From Paraspadella gotoi (lineage: Eukaryota; Chaetognatha), in NCBI GenBank assembly GCA_051294375.1, contig CM119269.1:7288080-7352079 (forward strand): a stretch of DNA of 64,000 nucleotides. The letters run 5' to 3'. The notes below the pieces were generated by a model that ran no database searches, was not told where the DNA came from, and saw only the letters and a list, made by a program, of their open reading frames with translations. Of the stretch, positions 32,695 to 47,374 are shown piece by piece (within the stretch, counting starts at the first letter, position 1; each line of letters starts with the position of its first letter). The position numbers were made by a program, and so were the translations under genes.

Positions 32695-35600
32695 AACAGA
32701 TTCGCCGTCGGAAAGCAGAGAAAGAGAGAGAGACAGACGAGAGAGAGAAAGAAGAGAGAATAAAAAGTGGGCGGCGAGGGCCAGAATGAGTTCCACCTTC
32801 CGGCCCGCTCGGAGGCCATCTTTTAACGGACGGGTCGGCCGTCGACCTCATTTGCATATCGGAGTTTGCGTTGATTGGCTTTCCCCCGAGTTGCGGTTTC
32901 GCTCGTCGGAGAAATAGAAATCGCCCGACGCGAATGATCCGGTGGCCGGTGGGGGGGGCGCACAGACGCATCAGTTCACATCCGACCACTGGAAAAATTC
33001 CTACCACCTCCGTTACCCTCCTACCTAATGCCTTGGATCTAGCCGCCATCAGCACCCACTCCACCTGTTTCAAATTACTTTGATTAAATAAAATTGTCGT
33101 AATGGCCGAGAGTTAGGATTCTTAATTTGAAGTCTACTTGACTTTTTAATTCTTATTTTAAAGAAAAAATGTCAAAATTTTTTCTCTGATCACAATCCTT
33201 TTCATCCTGGTACAATATTTTAAGCCAATGAAAAAATGTTTTTATATAAAAATGCCTTTGTATAAAAAGTTATCAGTTATTATCTATTACTACTGCAGCG
33301 ATATGTAAATAGGATAATTAATTAGTACTTTGAGATGGGCTCGTTTTCAATTTTGTTAAAAATCTATAATAAAAATGGGAAATCCAAAACTAACTTTTTA
33401 ATGAGAAGCTATAATCTTAATTATAATACAAATAAAACTGAAAATCTCTTTTACAAGCTGCGAATTGGAAAAATTGGACAAAATTTCCAATTGTAACAAT
33501 TGTAACATATTTTGTTGCCTTCTTTTAATTCTTTTAAATTATATATAATATATATGTTGTTTCTTATTCTGCAAACGAGTTCTGCTCTGTAGTGACGTGT
33601 ACAGCGGGCCTCCCAGCACTGTCCTAGCTTTGTCTCTCCTGGTTTCTCTCTCCATCTGGTCTTTCTGTCTCTCTCTCTCTGTACGATCGTTGTTTTTGAA
33701 AAATTCATTATTATTCTTTCCTTCTAAAATACTTTTAATTATCGCCATTTTTTTTCTCAATACAAAACCCAACTTTACATCCGAGATTTTTGGAAATTCA
33801 TTTGTAGAAAAGGGAAAAATAACTTATAATTGCAAGGATAATGTCACATGTACATCAACTTGTGTGAACAGGTAGAGCGATACCTGCTATAGTAATCACG
33901 GCATGCGCGGATTAATATAAATAATATATAATCATAAAAAATATAACAATCTAAACTTCATTCAAGATTACAATTTAAGATGAGGAAATAAAATTTTATT
34001 TTAAAATAAGTAAAAAAAATATTTGGGCAAAGTCAAAAATATCATAGTCGTTTAACTGATTATTGTCAACTATATATTTTTGTTAATAGAGATTATACAT
34101 TTTTTGATCGTTATTATTGAAAATAGTTTAGCTTTATACCGAACGAGTTTTCTTTTCATACAATCAATATCAATTCTCATTACCATTTTCAATAATATGC
34201 AAAAAAAATTACGGTTCTTCAAACTCATTTTGAACTAGATGAAGCAAAAGACTTCAGTCCTTATTTCAATTGCAAAAAAAATAGAAAGTTAATTGATGCT
34301 TAATCACACTCTAATCAAAAAATTTTTATTTTTATCAGCGCCAACTTTTTTTCTCTAAGACGACAAATCCCAAATTTAATTTCCGACGATTTTCGTGAAT
34401 TTTTTTTTTCCTTCTATAAAAACTTTTATTATTCATTTTTTATTCTCTCTATATTTCTCTCTCAATCAACTCCTCTCTCTCGTCTCTCGTCTCTCCTCTT
34501 CTTTCTTTTCTCCTCTCTCTCTAACATTAACTCATCACGTCAATGAATGACAGCATCGCATCAAAATGAATGACTATCCATCGCATCAATGATGACTATC
34601 AATCGTATCAATCGAATGAGTTATCAGTCCGATTCAATGAAGCGAACTATCATCGCATCCATCATTTGTTACATCGCATCAAAATCCTTCGGTTATCATC
34701 GCATCAATATTTGTTATCATGCGCATCAATATTCGTGTTAATCATCAAAAGTAGGCTTCGAATCCCTATTGAATTTTAACGATTTTCTTTTTCAAGGCGC
34801 TGCAGCTTTTCTGAATGCGTTAAGAAACGAGTTTAGGCTCTCTCTCTCTCTCACGTCTCTTCTGTCTCTCTCTTTGTGTGTCTGTCTCTCTTGTAACGTA
34901 TCGTTCGTTTTTTGAAGAATTATGATTATTTTTTCCTCGTTTCCGATCAGATTTTTTGGCACTATTCGCGGCTAATGTCCCCGTTACCGGTCTTTTCATT
35001 GTTATTGGCTCATTATTGCCCCAAACGGCAAACAGGTTATCAATCAACATTTCATCATGTGGTATCATCCATACCAATTGTTTTTCGTATTTTCAAGCCT
35101 ACTTAAATTAACCACGAAGTGTTAATTAATATCGTCAAGATTATTTTGGAAATTCAGTAGTTCTACGATAATAATCGGGCAATTTTAAAGATAAATACTC
35201 ATGCCCAAGACATATATTGTACGCGAATACTTTTATCTGGGGGGAGTGCAGCAAGTATCCCTAGCACGCAATTAATTATTTATTAATCCTCTTAATTTTT
35301 TCGATGGATTCTGAATAGAAGCATAAAAGTGAAACAAGGCAAACGACCGACGATAAATGGCGAAGACAAGGACCATTACACCTATAAAACAATTAATGAT
35401 TCGACTATATAGATAAGATTAATTGATAAATAAATGTATTGATGAATATATTAATTAATAGATAAATGTAATTGATTGACTTGATTGAATTGATTGATTA
35501 ATTGACTGATTATTTAATTATTGCTTAATAATTTAACTAATTGATTAATTAACATGATTCATTATTAATTAATACATCTTGGCATTTACCATTATAATAT

Positions 35601-36003
35601 AAAAGGAACAAGTTTGAAGCAAACCAGTGTCGGATCTGCCTACAATAATTTAGCGGCTTAAAGCAGCTAACCAGAATAGATCATAAGTCATCGTAACGTC
35701 TTTTAAAATTGTGATCATCACATATGTACACAAGATAATAACATAGAATCTGGCAGATAGAAGGACAGGAAAGTTGCCCAACAAGACAGGTTGTTCATTT
35801 CCTTTATCCCTCTACCTTCTCTCTTCTCTCCGACCTCTCTCTCTCTCTTTTTCTTCATGTCTCGCTTTCTCTCTGTCTCTCTTTTGCTCTCTCATCTCGA
35901 CGCCATCATTACTACTGTGTCCATCGCAATTTAGGTCCATGTTTTCCGGGTCTCACCACTCTTCTGTGTGGCAACATTCTCCTTCTCTGCCGCCTCTCTC
36001 GCT

Positions 36004-36042
<39 letters not shown>

Positions 36043-36064
36043 CTCTCTCGTCCTTCCTCTCAAT

Positions 36065-36113
36065 GTTATGCAAGGCTTCGTACTGGCACGAGCCCGAAAC
36101 ATGTCCGTTAATG
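36065..36113 (+). ncRNA. Degenerate hammerhead-like motif, copy 2
   Basis: Same sequence as 24,605-24,653: helix II arms, GAAA and CATGTC kept, CTGATGA box lost. Confidence 0.4.
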
Positions 36114-36220
36114 AAAACTTTGTTGTTAAAAGATTTCGTCTTTATCTTATACTCTTCTGACTAATAACAAAAAATTTTCGTAGTTCATTTTCATTTTAAT
36201 AAATTTCTTGTGATTTGCAG

Positions 36221-36412
36221 GAGTTCTGGCAGACGCTTTATGATCTCGCTTCAACAACTTCAAAACGGAGGATACCGGAGGAACCCATCATAAACAAGAC
36301 CAAATATCAACTTAATAAACATAGTCAGATTTCCGCGTCCGGCGATAGAAACCGCGACATAACAACGAGGAACTGCGCGAAGTGGATTGGATTTTCCTTG
36401 CCAATCCGATAG
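36221..36412 (+). CDS. Candidate terminal exon, second copy
   Basis: Identical to 24,761-24,952, with the same acceptor and TAG stop. If the duplication is an assembly artefact, this is the same locus. Confidence 0.3.
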   Translation, partial: EFWQTLYDLASTTSKRRIPEEPIINKTKYQLNKHSQISASGDRNRDITTRNCAKWIGFSLPIR

Positions 36413-36772
36413 TACTTTTCTCTTATATAATTCTACTGAAGATTCTCTTTGAGATGCCCGAGTCACGGGAAAAAATCATTTCCTCTGAAGTAAAACAGGA
36501 AATCGAGAAATGGAATTAATACTGAGGACTCTCAAACCTAATCCTAGTTCGTTAAATATACATAAATATAATCTGGTCTGATTAAACAGTCCTGAACGAG
36601 CCCACTCAAAGACAAGAGTCCAAATCGCTTAAGATTTAGAAAAACAAATTTTTTAAAGCAATCTTTTTTATAATATTGCTTGGTTTTAAATTAATTTGAT
36701 GTGAATCTAAACATTCATTAGCTTATTTGTAAAGAGAAATGGATATANNNNNNNNNNNNNNNNNNNNNNNNN

Positions 36773-39123
<2,351 letters not shown>

Positions 39124-39148
39124 NNNNNNNNNNNNNNNNNNNNNNNNN

Positions 39149-39236
39149 GTTTGTTTTTTTCACTTCCATTTATATTTCTTTTTCTAACCCTACATTCGCT
39201 CTCCGCTTTAGTTCCCACAATTTCACTATCTTTTAC

Positions 39237-39275
<39 letters not shown>

Positions 39276-39359
39276 CTCTCTTCTCTCCCCCTTTCTCTCT
39301 CTCTCTTTCTTCTCTCTATCCCTCGTGCTCTACCTTTCTCCGTGTGTACTCTCTCTCTG
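39149..39359. repeat. CT-rich tract after a gap
   Basis: T-rich DNA then CT arrays (39,237-39,305), no gene. Confidence 0.7.
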
Positions 39360-40690
39360 CTCCGCTCCCTCTCCTTTCTCTTTTCCTCTCTTCCATTTTC
39401 CTCGCTCCTTTCTCCCTTGGACCCTTTCTTCCTTTCTCTCTTCCTCTCTTTCCTCTCTGTTCTTCTCTTCTTTCCTTCCCTTCCCTCTCTGATCCCTTCC
39501 TCCCTTCCGCTGCGCCTTTCCATGCCTAATTCATCTCCGAAGAAGATGAAAAAGACTTGGGAGTAGAGAGGAAGAATTGGGGCGGGAGGAGGCAGGAGGA
39601 GGAGAGGAGGAGGGAGGAGGAACAAGAGATGCGAGCGGGAATTGGTTGTAACTTTGCCGGTCAGGAAATAGTCGTTGTTTTTTGATTGCTTCATTCATTT
39701 CTTCCCGACTTGGATCTAACTTGAAATCATCGGTTTTCCTACCTTTTTTTTTTATTTTGTTTTGTTGAGATTTATATTTTCTTTTATATTTTGTGGTTGT
39801 TTGTTTTAATTACTTTTTAATGGGAGTTGGTTTTGAGGCGTTCCTAGTTTAGGGATATGAGCGAAATAAGAAGAGAGAGAAAAGAGAGAGAGAGGAGAGA
39901 ACGAGACAGTATAAGAGATGAGAGAGAGTGAGATATGGAGAGAGAGACGAGAGAGATGAGAGCGACGAAGATGAGACGAGAGGGACGGAGCGCGAATGAA
40001 GGTGGGCTTGCGGCTCGTTTTTATAGAGGCAATAAATAAGACATCAAAAAACAGGAATAGACACTAAAAGTCTAAAAGCTTCAGAGCTGAGTTAATTTAG
40101 CTCCTTCCAACAATGGCTTCGTCGTATGAGAGCTGACTGTAGAGATGACTGAGATATTGATATGAGAGAGAGAGAGAGAGAGAAAATACGAGGGAGAGGA
40201 AATATTTATAGCACGCGATAGAATAATAGTGTGGAGTATTGATGATGGAACAAAAAATAAAAAATGAGAACAGGAAGAGGAGGAGGAGGAGGAGAATATG
40301 GTGCGTACGCGCATCGAAGTACAAAGAACATAAAGCACGGTAGAAGGAGAATAATGGGAACAGCACTAACTGGATGCGTGCATCAGAAGAAAATATTGAA
40401 AGAGAATGATGGGGGAAGAATGAGAGCTGCCGCAGTCAATAAAATGGAGGAGAGAGAGAGAGGGATCTGGGAGATGGGTAAAGAGAAGCTGAGAAGGAAG
40501 GTAAAAATGAACTTAATCGGAAAATGAGTCGGTCTGTATATGAGTTGCTACATTGGAATTTTGGGATAGTGGGTCGCGTTCCGTTTTTTCGTTCTAGGTT
40601 AATTTTTTTGTTTGTCTATAGTAATCCTGTTATCTAAAATATGAGATTTTCTTTAGATCCATTAACCCCGCAATATTACTTGTTAGCTAT
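39360..40690 (+). repeat. Tandem duplication, first copy
   Basis: Pyrimidine tract, then GCGCCTTTCCATGCC and ATTCATCTCCGAAGAAG, a GGAGGA-rich run, TTTTTTGATTGCTTC, GA arrays, and finally TAGATCCATTAACCCCGC at about 40,655. The same landmarks recur in the same order at 40,691-42,410. This copy is shorter and more irregular. No gene seen. Confidence 0.7.
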
Positions 40691-42410
40691 CTATACTCTC
40701 TCTTTCTCTTTCCATTTTCCTCCCTCCTTTCTTCCCTTTCTCCCTTTCTTCCCTTTCCTCTCTTCCTCTCTTTTTTTCCTCTCTTTCATTCCTCCCTTCC
40801 TCTCTTTCTTTCCTCCCTTCCTATCTTTTTTTCCTCCCTTCCTCCCTTCCCCTTGCGCCTTTCCATGCCAATTCATCTCCGAAGAAGATGAAAAAAGACT
40901 GGGGAATATAGAGAGGAAGAATTGGGGGGTAGGAGAAGGAGGAGGAGGAAGAGGAGGAAGAGGATGGAGCAGAATTGTGTTAAACGTTGCCGTCAGGAAA
41001 TGTCGTTGTTTTTTGATTGCTTCATTCATTTCTTCGACTTGGAGCAAAATTTCCGTAAAAAATATTTTAACATCGGTTTTCCTACCTTTTTTTTTTATTT
41101 TTGTTTTTGTTAGATTTATATTTTTATTTATATTTTTTGTTGTTTGTTGTTTTGTAATTTTCTACTTTTATAATGGAGTTTGGTTTTTGGAATGGGGCTT
41201 TTCGTTTCACCAGTTTAGAGAATAGCAGATGAGCGGAAGATAAAGAAAGACGGAGAGAGAGAGAGAGACTGCGAGAGAGACGATCGAGACGATGGCGGAG
41301 AGATAGAGAGAGAGATGATAGAGAGATGGCACGAGAGATGAGGAGATGGGCAGAGAAATCGCAGACGACGACACCGCCAGCACACGCACTAAGGCGCAAC
41401 ACACAATAAACGCCTCCTCCGATCCGAGGCATACGACCTCCATACCGCATTGACGACGCCTCGCGGAGAGAACCGCAATCAAGACACACCCGTCCCCGCA
41501 AGAGATGAGAGACAAGAGTCGCGATCCCGACGCGCGGGACACACATCATGCAAGCGGACCGGAGCGCGAACTGAGTGGGCTTGCGGCTGTTTTTGATAGA
41601 GGCAAATCAAATAAGACATCAAAAAACAGAATAGACACTAAAAGTCTAAAAGCTTTTCAACGAGCTGAGTCCAATTAGCTCCTTTCCAACAATGGCGGAC
41701 GTGACGTTGAGAGTGACTGAGAGATGATGAGAATGAGTGGATGAGAGAGAGAGAGAGAGAGATGAGAGCTAAGAAGAGAGAGAGAGAGAGATGAAGAGAG
41801 AGAAATGACGAAGGGTGAAGAGGAAATATGATTAAAGGGAAAAAAAGTAAGATTTGAGTGAGCGTGGAAAGAGAAAAAATGAGAAGGGCGAAGGAGGAGG
41901 TAGAGGAGGAGGCAGGAAGAGGAGGAGGAGGAGGAGGAAGAAGAAAAGAAGAGGACGGCATCGTCAGTAGTTATCAAAAGAACAAATATTAAGAGGGAGG
42001 AAGGGGAGAATAAATGCGGAAAGACAAACTGGGCATCAGAAAAAAAAAAGAGAAAGAGATAAGGAAAGAAATTCTTCCATTTCATTCAATAAAAGAGAGA
42101 GACAGAGAGAGAGAGAGAGAGAGGGAGAGGGAGAGAGAGAGATTTTCTGAGAAGGAAGGAAAGATAATGACTTAATCGGAAAACTGAGTCGGTCTGCAGA
42201 GGAGATAAGGGAAGTTGTACATTGGATCTTTTTTGGAAGGAAATGTTGGTTTCGCGGTTCCGTTTTTCGTTCTGGTTTATTTGTTTTGTTTGTTTTTTCT
42301 TTTGTTATCGTTTAATTCTTGTTTGTTTTTTAGAACCTAAAAGATTTATTTTTTTTATTTTTCTTTTTTAGATCCATTAACCCCGCAATATTTACTTGTT
42401 AGCAAACTAT
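40691..42410 (+). repeat. Tandem duplication, second copy
   Basis: Repeats the landmarks of 39,360-40,690 in order, with longer intervals (the GA/GAT-rich middle spans 41,240-42,140). It ends with TAGATCCATTAACCCCGC at about 42,369. No gene seen. Confidence 0.7.
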
Positions 42411-42473
42411 TTTAATGCACTATTACTTATTACCAAGTGTGTTAAAAATAGATATTTTAAAGTATATATATTT

Positions 42474-42606
42474 TTAAGGAAACAAATAGTTTATTGGCAA
42501 CAACAATTTTTTATTATAGACGCTGATGAAGGCTCAAATTGTAGGCCGAAACATGTTCGTCTATAATTAAAAATTGTTGTTGCTAATAAACTATTCGTCT
42601 CCTTAA
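42474..42606 (+). ncRNA. Hammerhead ribozyme-like motif, long stem I
   Basis: CTGATGA lies at 42,523-42,529 and GAAA at 42,548-42,551. Between them GGCT (42,531) pairs with AGGCC (ending 42,547) as helix II, with one extra A at 42,530. After GAAA comes CATGTT, giving a minimal helix III and a predicted cleavage after 42,557. The flanks 42,474-42,522 and 42,558-42,606 are near-perfect inverted repeats (49 bases, few mismatches) that form stem I exactly next to the core. The order of boxes fits a type I hammerhead with a very short helix III, as known for Penelope-like elements. The extra A makes activity uncertain. Confidence 0.6.
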
Positions 42607-42609
42607 ACC

Positions 42610-44435
42610 ACAAACACAACAAAAAAGAAAGAATTTACGCACATAGTATGTATATAAAATATATTATATATTTTTGCAAAAATGGTGTAATAACCGTGTT
42701 TGCGCTGCCTCTGCTTTCCAGACTTATTTTACAAATGGCGACGATTGAGGTTTCAAAAGTTGTTTATTTATCGAAGTTAAAACAGGCGAGAAGTTAAAAG
42801 CAAATTTCCAGAATTGTTTGTAAACAATCCAAATAAACATTAAAAATTTCGGTTTAAAGGTAAATAAACGGTCTTAAAACCGTTTCGCGACGTCGTAATC
42901 TTTTAAAATTTATAAAATTCCAAATCTAACATCTAAAATAACCCAATGATTGCCTCGGCAACCCTTTTTCCTTCTTCTTTCAATATCGTCGTCGCGACTC
43001 CCCATCACGAAATTTGAGAAACCTTGAACCAAGATATTTTCATTCCCAATTCGTCGGACGTTGAGCCGTCTCCCCTTACGGCGACGCTCGCCACCCGCCG
43101 ATACAAACCGAGTTGTTGAGCATTCCGACCGTAAATATAAAGGTGCGAGAGTTTCGAGTCCCGGAGCTTTCTTTTTATGTAACCATCACATTGTCCCAGA
43201 ATTGTTCGGGAAGCGTACGGCTTATCAAAAGGAGAGTATCCACATACATTCCTTAACTTTTTTGATTTAAAAAAAAAATAAAAGATTCTGCAATCATAAA
43301 TGTATCCAGTTTATTAGCTTGGAGTTCTTCAGATAGTTCTTGACGGACCTACTGCATTATTTTTTTTCTGTGGGAATTTTCAATTTTTTCGAATCTTCAC
43401 TTATCTTGACAGTTCCTTGTTTGTTTGTTTGGTTTTGTTTGTTTGTTTCTTTTCTTTTCAGAGTTTTTTTATTGTGCTTCTCTTTGTTGTTTTGTTCTGA
43501 TGCTCATCTTTTTATTCCTTTCGTCATTGGTACAAATTTTTTTTTATTTAAACTTGAACTTCATTTGAAATCGATTTTTGCTTTATATGCTTCTTTCTCT
43601 TGTTCATTCGACTCTTTTTTTTTTTTTTTTCTTGCCTGTATTATTAATCATTAACTCCCTTTTTTGCCTTTTGTTCATTCTCCATCTCCGCGCAAATTTT
43701 GCCTCTTTTTTTTTCGGTTGTCGACTTGGAAAAAAGAAGTTCCAATCTGGGCTTCATTCTGCGCCTCCAGCCTGCGGTCCTCATTTCCGCCTTCGCACTC
43801 AAGAATTCGCAAACCGAATTAACCCAGACCAAAATTTGACGCTTTTCCGCCATTTTTTTTTTCTTTTTTTTCCTTCTCTCTTTTTCTATTTCTTTTTCTT
43901 CTTTTTCTTTTCCCCGATTTCCTCAGCTTCAACTTTCTTTTTCTTTTCTTCCCTGGATTATTTCTTTTGAATATTTTTTTTTGTTCGGCTCAAATTATCC
44001 TTCGTCTTTGTCTAAAAATATCACTTTAATATTTCTATATTTGTTATTTCCAACTATTTTTCTCGTACCAATATTACTTCTTGTCTTTTCTTCTTTTTCC
44101 TATTTCCATTTTTCTTAGTCTTCCTCGAACTTTCTTCTTTATTCCTCTCTTTTCTCTTATTTTCTTTCCTCTCTCTTCCCAACCATCTTCTTCTTTCTCT
44201 ACTTCTTTTCTTTTCTTCTATCTTCCTCCCCCTACCCCCTATTCTTCCCCCCCTACCCCTCTCCCCCTCCCCCTTCCTCCTCCATCAAAGTCTTAAGCCC
44301 CGAAAAAAAATTGATTTTCGAATCTGAGAATTAATTTTCCAAAGTGCGAACATTTTCTGCTTTCAACCCAATTGCTTTCCTTTTTTGGCAATGGTAAGGC
44401 GGAAGAGGAGAGTGAGGCGGGAGGTGAGGGCGGCG

Positions 44436-44494
<59 letters not shown>

Positions 44495-44827
44495 AGTTTG
44501 AGCAGCTATACGATGATTGAAAACGTTTTAGTGATTGAAATGAAGATTCAATATTCTGATTATTATCATTATTATTATTAATATTCTCAATTTTCTCAAC
44601 CCAGGATAACTGGTTCCAATTTCCAAACTACCTTTTTACATCCTACGTACTTGTAAATTAGGCGCTGAGTGGACTCATAACAACAATCCAAAACTTTTCT
44701 TGCACCCTTTAACCCCACTGCTACGGATAGTAGGCTTAAAACCAAGCTTGGGGGGGCACTAGGCTATTTATAGGATGAACCCGGCAGTGAGCAATGCCCG
44801 CTGTATATATATACGTTTATATGTTCA
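42610..44827. other. AT- and T-rich DNA with a GGC array, no gene
   Basis: Contains T-rich and CT-rich tracts (43,340-44,290) and the GGC array below. A short open frame at 43,061-43,270 has no support. Confidence 0.6.
44427..44495. repeat. GGC trinucleotide array
   Basis: About 70 bases of GGC, preceded by GGA-rich sequence. A complementary GCC array lies 580 bases downstream. Confidence 0.95.
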
Positions 44828-45060
44828 TATGTTTATTCATACGCCTCGGCCCCTTTTATCAGTGCTAAGCGAAAATGTTTCAACGTAGATAGAGTATCTT
44901 CTCCATCGGCAAAAAAGAAGTGTACTATGATAAATATGGAACTCTACAGTCTACACGGTCGGATAAATAACGAACGCGTTACCGTAGTTAAGTATGCGCA
45001 TACGTTGAAACATTTTCGCTTAGCACGGATAAAAGGGGCCGAGGCGTATGAATAAACATA
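44828..45060. mobile_element. 233-base fold-back (MITE-like) element
   Basis: Sixty-base terminal inverted repeats (44,828-44,887 and 45,001-45,060) differ at one position. They enclose 113 bases of unrelated sequence. Arms start TATGTTTATTCATACGCC. No open frame is inside. I cannot see a convincing target-site duplication, so a non-mobile hairpin or assembly fold-back is possible. Confidence 0.55.
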
Positions 45061-45075
45061 GGCTCGCCAATCGCG

Positions 45076-45118
45076 CCGCCGAGGGGGAAACCGCCGCCGC
45101 CGCCGCCGCCGCCGCCGC
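45076..45118. repeat. GCC trinucleotide array
   Basis: About 43 bases of GCC just after the fold-back element. It is the complement of the array at 44,427-44,495. Confidence 0.9.
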
Positions 45119-45402
45119 CAGATCCAGGTTCAGCGAAAAAATCGGTCGCGTCGCCACGCCCTCTTCCCCTCCTGGCGGAAAAAATAGAAACAAAAGACAA
45201 AAAAGCGGAGAAAGGATGGAAATTGAAGCAGCGATTCGGTTTTGAGTTTGGAAATGAGTTTCGGTCGGAAGTTTTTTTCACTATTCCTCCCTTTCCTCCT
45301 CCTCCTTTTTTTTCTCCTTCTTCTCCTCCATTTTTCAACCCCCCAGCTCCACCCCCTCTCACCCCTACCCCTACACCTCTCCCCCATCTCACCCAGTTCG
45401 CC
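45119..45402. other. Mixed sequence before a gap, no gene
   Basis: Ends in a CCCCTAC/CTCACC pyrimidine tract running into 535 Ns (45,403-45,937). Confidence 0.7.
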
Positions 45403-45937
45403 NNNNNNNNNNNNNNNNNNNNNNNNNNNNNNNNNNNNNNNNNNNNNNNNNNNNNNNNNNNNNNNNNNNNNNNNNNNNNNNNNNNNNNNNNNNNNNNNNN
45501 NNNNNNNNNNNNNNNNNNNNNNNNNNNNNNNNNNNNNNNNNNNNNNNNNNNNNNNNNNNNNNNNNNNNNNNNNNNNNNNNNNNNNNNNNNNNNNNNNNNN
45601 NNNNNNNNNNNNNNNNNNNNNNNNNNNNNNNNNNNNNNNNNNNNNNNNNNNNNNNNNNNNNNNNNNNNNNNNNNNNNNNNNNNNNNNNNNNNNNNNNNNN
45701 NNNNNNNNNNNNNNNNNNNNNNNNNNNNNNNNNNNNNNNNNNNNNNNNNNNNNNNNNNNNNNNNNNNNNNNNNNNNNNNNNNNNNNNNNNNNNNNNNNNN
45801 NNNNNNNNNNNNNNNNNNNNNNNNNNNNNNNNNNNNNNNNNNNNNNNNNNNNNNNNNNNNNNNNNNNNNNNNNNNNNNNNNNNNNNNNNNNNNNNNNNNN
45901 NNNNNNNNNNNNNNNNNNNNNNNNNNNNNNNNNNNNN

Positions 45938-46850
45938 TTTTTTTTTCAACAAATTTGTTTCTCGAAGACAAAAAAGATTTTCAAATCTCCTCTCTCTCTT
46001 CTTCTTACCGATTTCCTCCTTTTTTCCCCCTTTCTATTCTTTCCTTTTTTTTTCTTTCTTTTTTCTCCACCTCATTACTATATTTTCCACTCCTTCCTCT
46101 TTTTTTTCCCCTTTTCTATTCTTTCCTTTTTTTTCTTTCTTTTCTTTTCCACCTCATTACTCTATTTTTCATTCCTTCCTCTTTTTTTCCTCCTTTTTAC
46201 TCTTTCTTTTTTTTCTTTCTTTCTTTTCTATTCTACCTCATTACTCTATTTTCCACTCCTTCCTCTTTTTTCCTCCTTTCCTTTTTTCTTACTTTCTTCT
46301 AATAACTTTCTTCTTTTCCTTTTATTCCTTCATCTCTTTCATCTCTATTACTTCAACTTACCCTCTTTTTTCTCCCTTTCCGCCTCTTTTTAGTATTTCT
46401 TATTCTTCCGCTTTGCCATCTCTTGCCTGTTTCTCTTTCACTTTCACACTCATTTGTCCCTTTCCTCTCTTTTCTATCTTTTCTTCCCTTTCCACCCTTT
46501 ATTCCCTCTTCTCCTTTTCTTCCCTTTCCTCCCTTTTTCCTTTTTCCTTCCCTTTTTTTCCCTTTCCGCTTTTTCCTCTCTTTCTTCTCTTTTCTATCTT
46601 TTCTTCCCATTCCTCCCTTTATTCCCTCTTCTCCTTTTCTTCCCTTTCCACCCTTTTTTCCCTTTCCTTCCCTTTTTTCCTTTTCTCTTTTACCTCTCTT
46701 TCCTCCCTTTCTTCTCTTTTCTATCTTTTCTTCCCTTTCCTCCCTTCNNNNNNNNNNCCCCTTTTCTTCTCTTTCCTCCCTTTTTCCCTTTTCTCTTTTT
46801 TCTCTCTTTCCTCTCTTTCCTCTCTTTCCTTCCTTTCCTTCTCCCTTCTT
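45938..46850 (+). repeat. Polypyrimidine tract with internal repeats
   Basis: About 900 bases of almost pure T and C. A unit of roughly 80 bases (containing CACCTCATTACT and CCACTCCTTCCTC) repeats three times from 46,030 to 46,270, then units near CTTCCCTTTCCTCCC repeat to 46,850 around a 10-N gap (46,748-46,757). Hydrophobic open frames here are by-products. Confidence 0.85.
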
Positions 46851-47149
46851 TTAATTACCCACAGATCTTCTTCGCTTTTAATTCTGTTTTTTTTCTCTCA
46901 TTGAATTTTCGATCTCAACTTCGTTCGGATTTGTGTTGGTGTTTAAGTGACAGGATTAAAAATATTAAAAAGATTTGTTTGGTTTTTTGGTTTATTACGT
47001 TTATTAATTAATTTGTCTTTACGTTTGGTCATTGTCATTGTGTCCTTTTCGTGTATGAAATTGGCACAACCAATATAAAACTATCCATTCATTTAATAAA
47101 TATATTGGCCCTGAAGTTGGATAGGCTTTGTTGGATTAAGGCTTTCTTC
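46851..47149. other. Ordinary AT-rich DNA
   Basis: Nothing recognised; followed by 225 Ns (47,150-47,374). Confidence 0.6.
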
Positions 47150-47374
47150 NNNNNNNNNNNNNNNNNNNNNNNNNNNNNNNNNNNNNNNNNNNNNNNNNNN
47201 NNNNNNNNNNNNNNNNNNNNNNNNNNNNNNNNNNNNNNNNNNNNNNNNNNNNNNNNNNNNNNNNNNNNNNNNNNNNNNNNNNNNNNNNNNNNNNNNNNNN
47301 NNNNNNNNNNNNNNNNNNNNNNNNNNNNNNNNNNNNNNNNNNNNNNNNNNNNNNNNNNNNNNNNNNNNNNNNNN

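Larger units (their letters stand above)
32932..36747 (+). repeat. Direct repeat A, second copy
   Basis: Matches 21,472-25,287 without a difference in the lines compared. It follows the inverted B arm directly, with an imperfect version of the GA-array head at about 32,530-32,931. It contains the second copies of the hammerhead-like relic (36,065-36,113) and the exon candidate (36,221-36,412). Confidence 0.85.

Noticed and set aside
45223-46393. Frames of 359 and 383 codons
   Set aside because: They run through 535 Ns and a polypyrimidine tract, so their length is not evidence of a gene.
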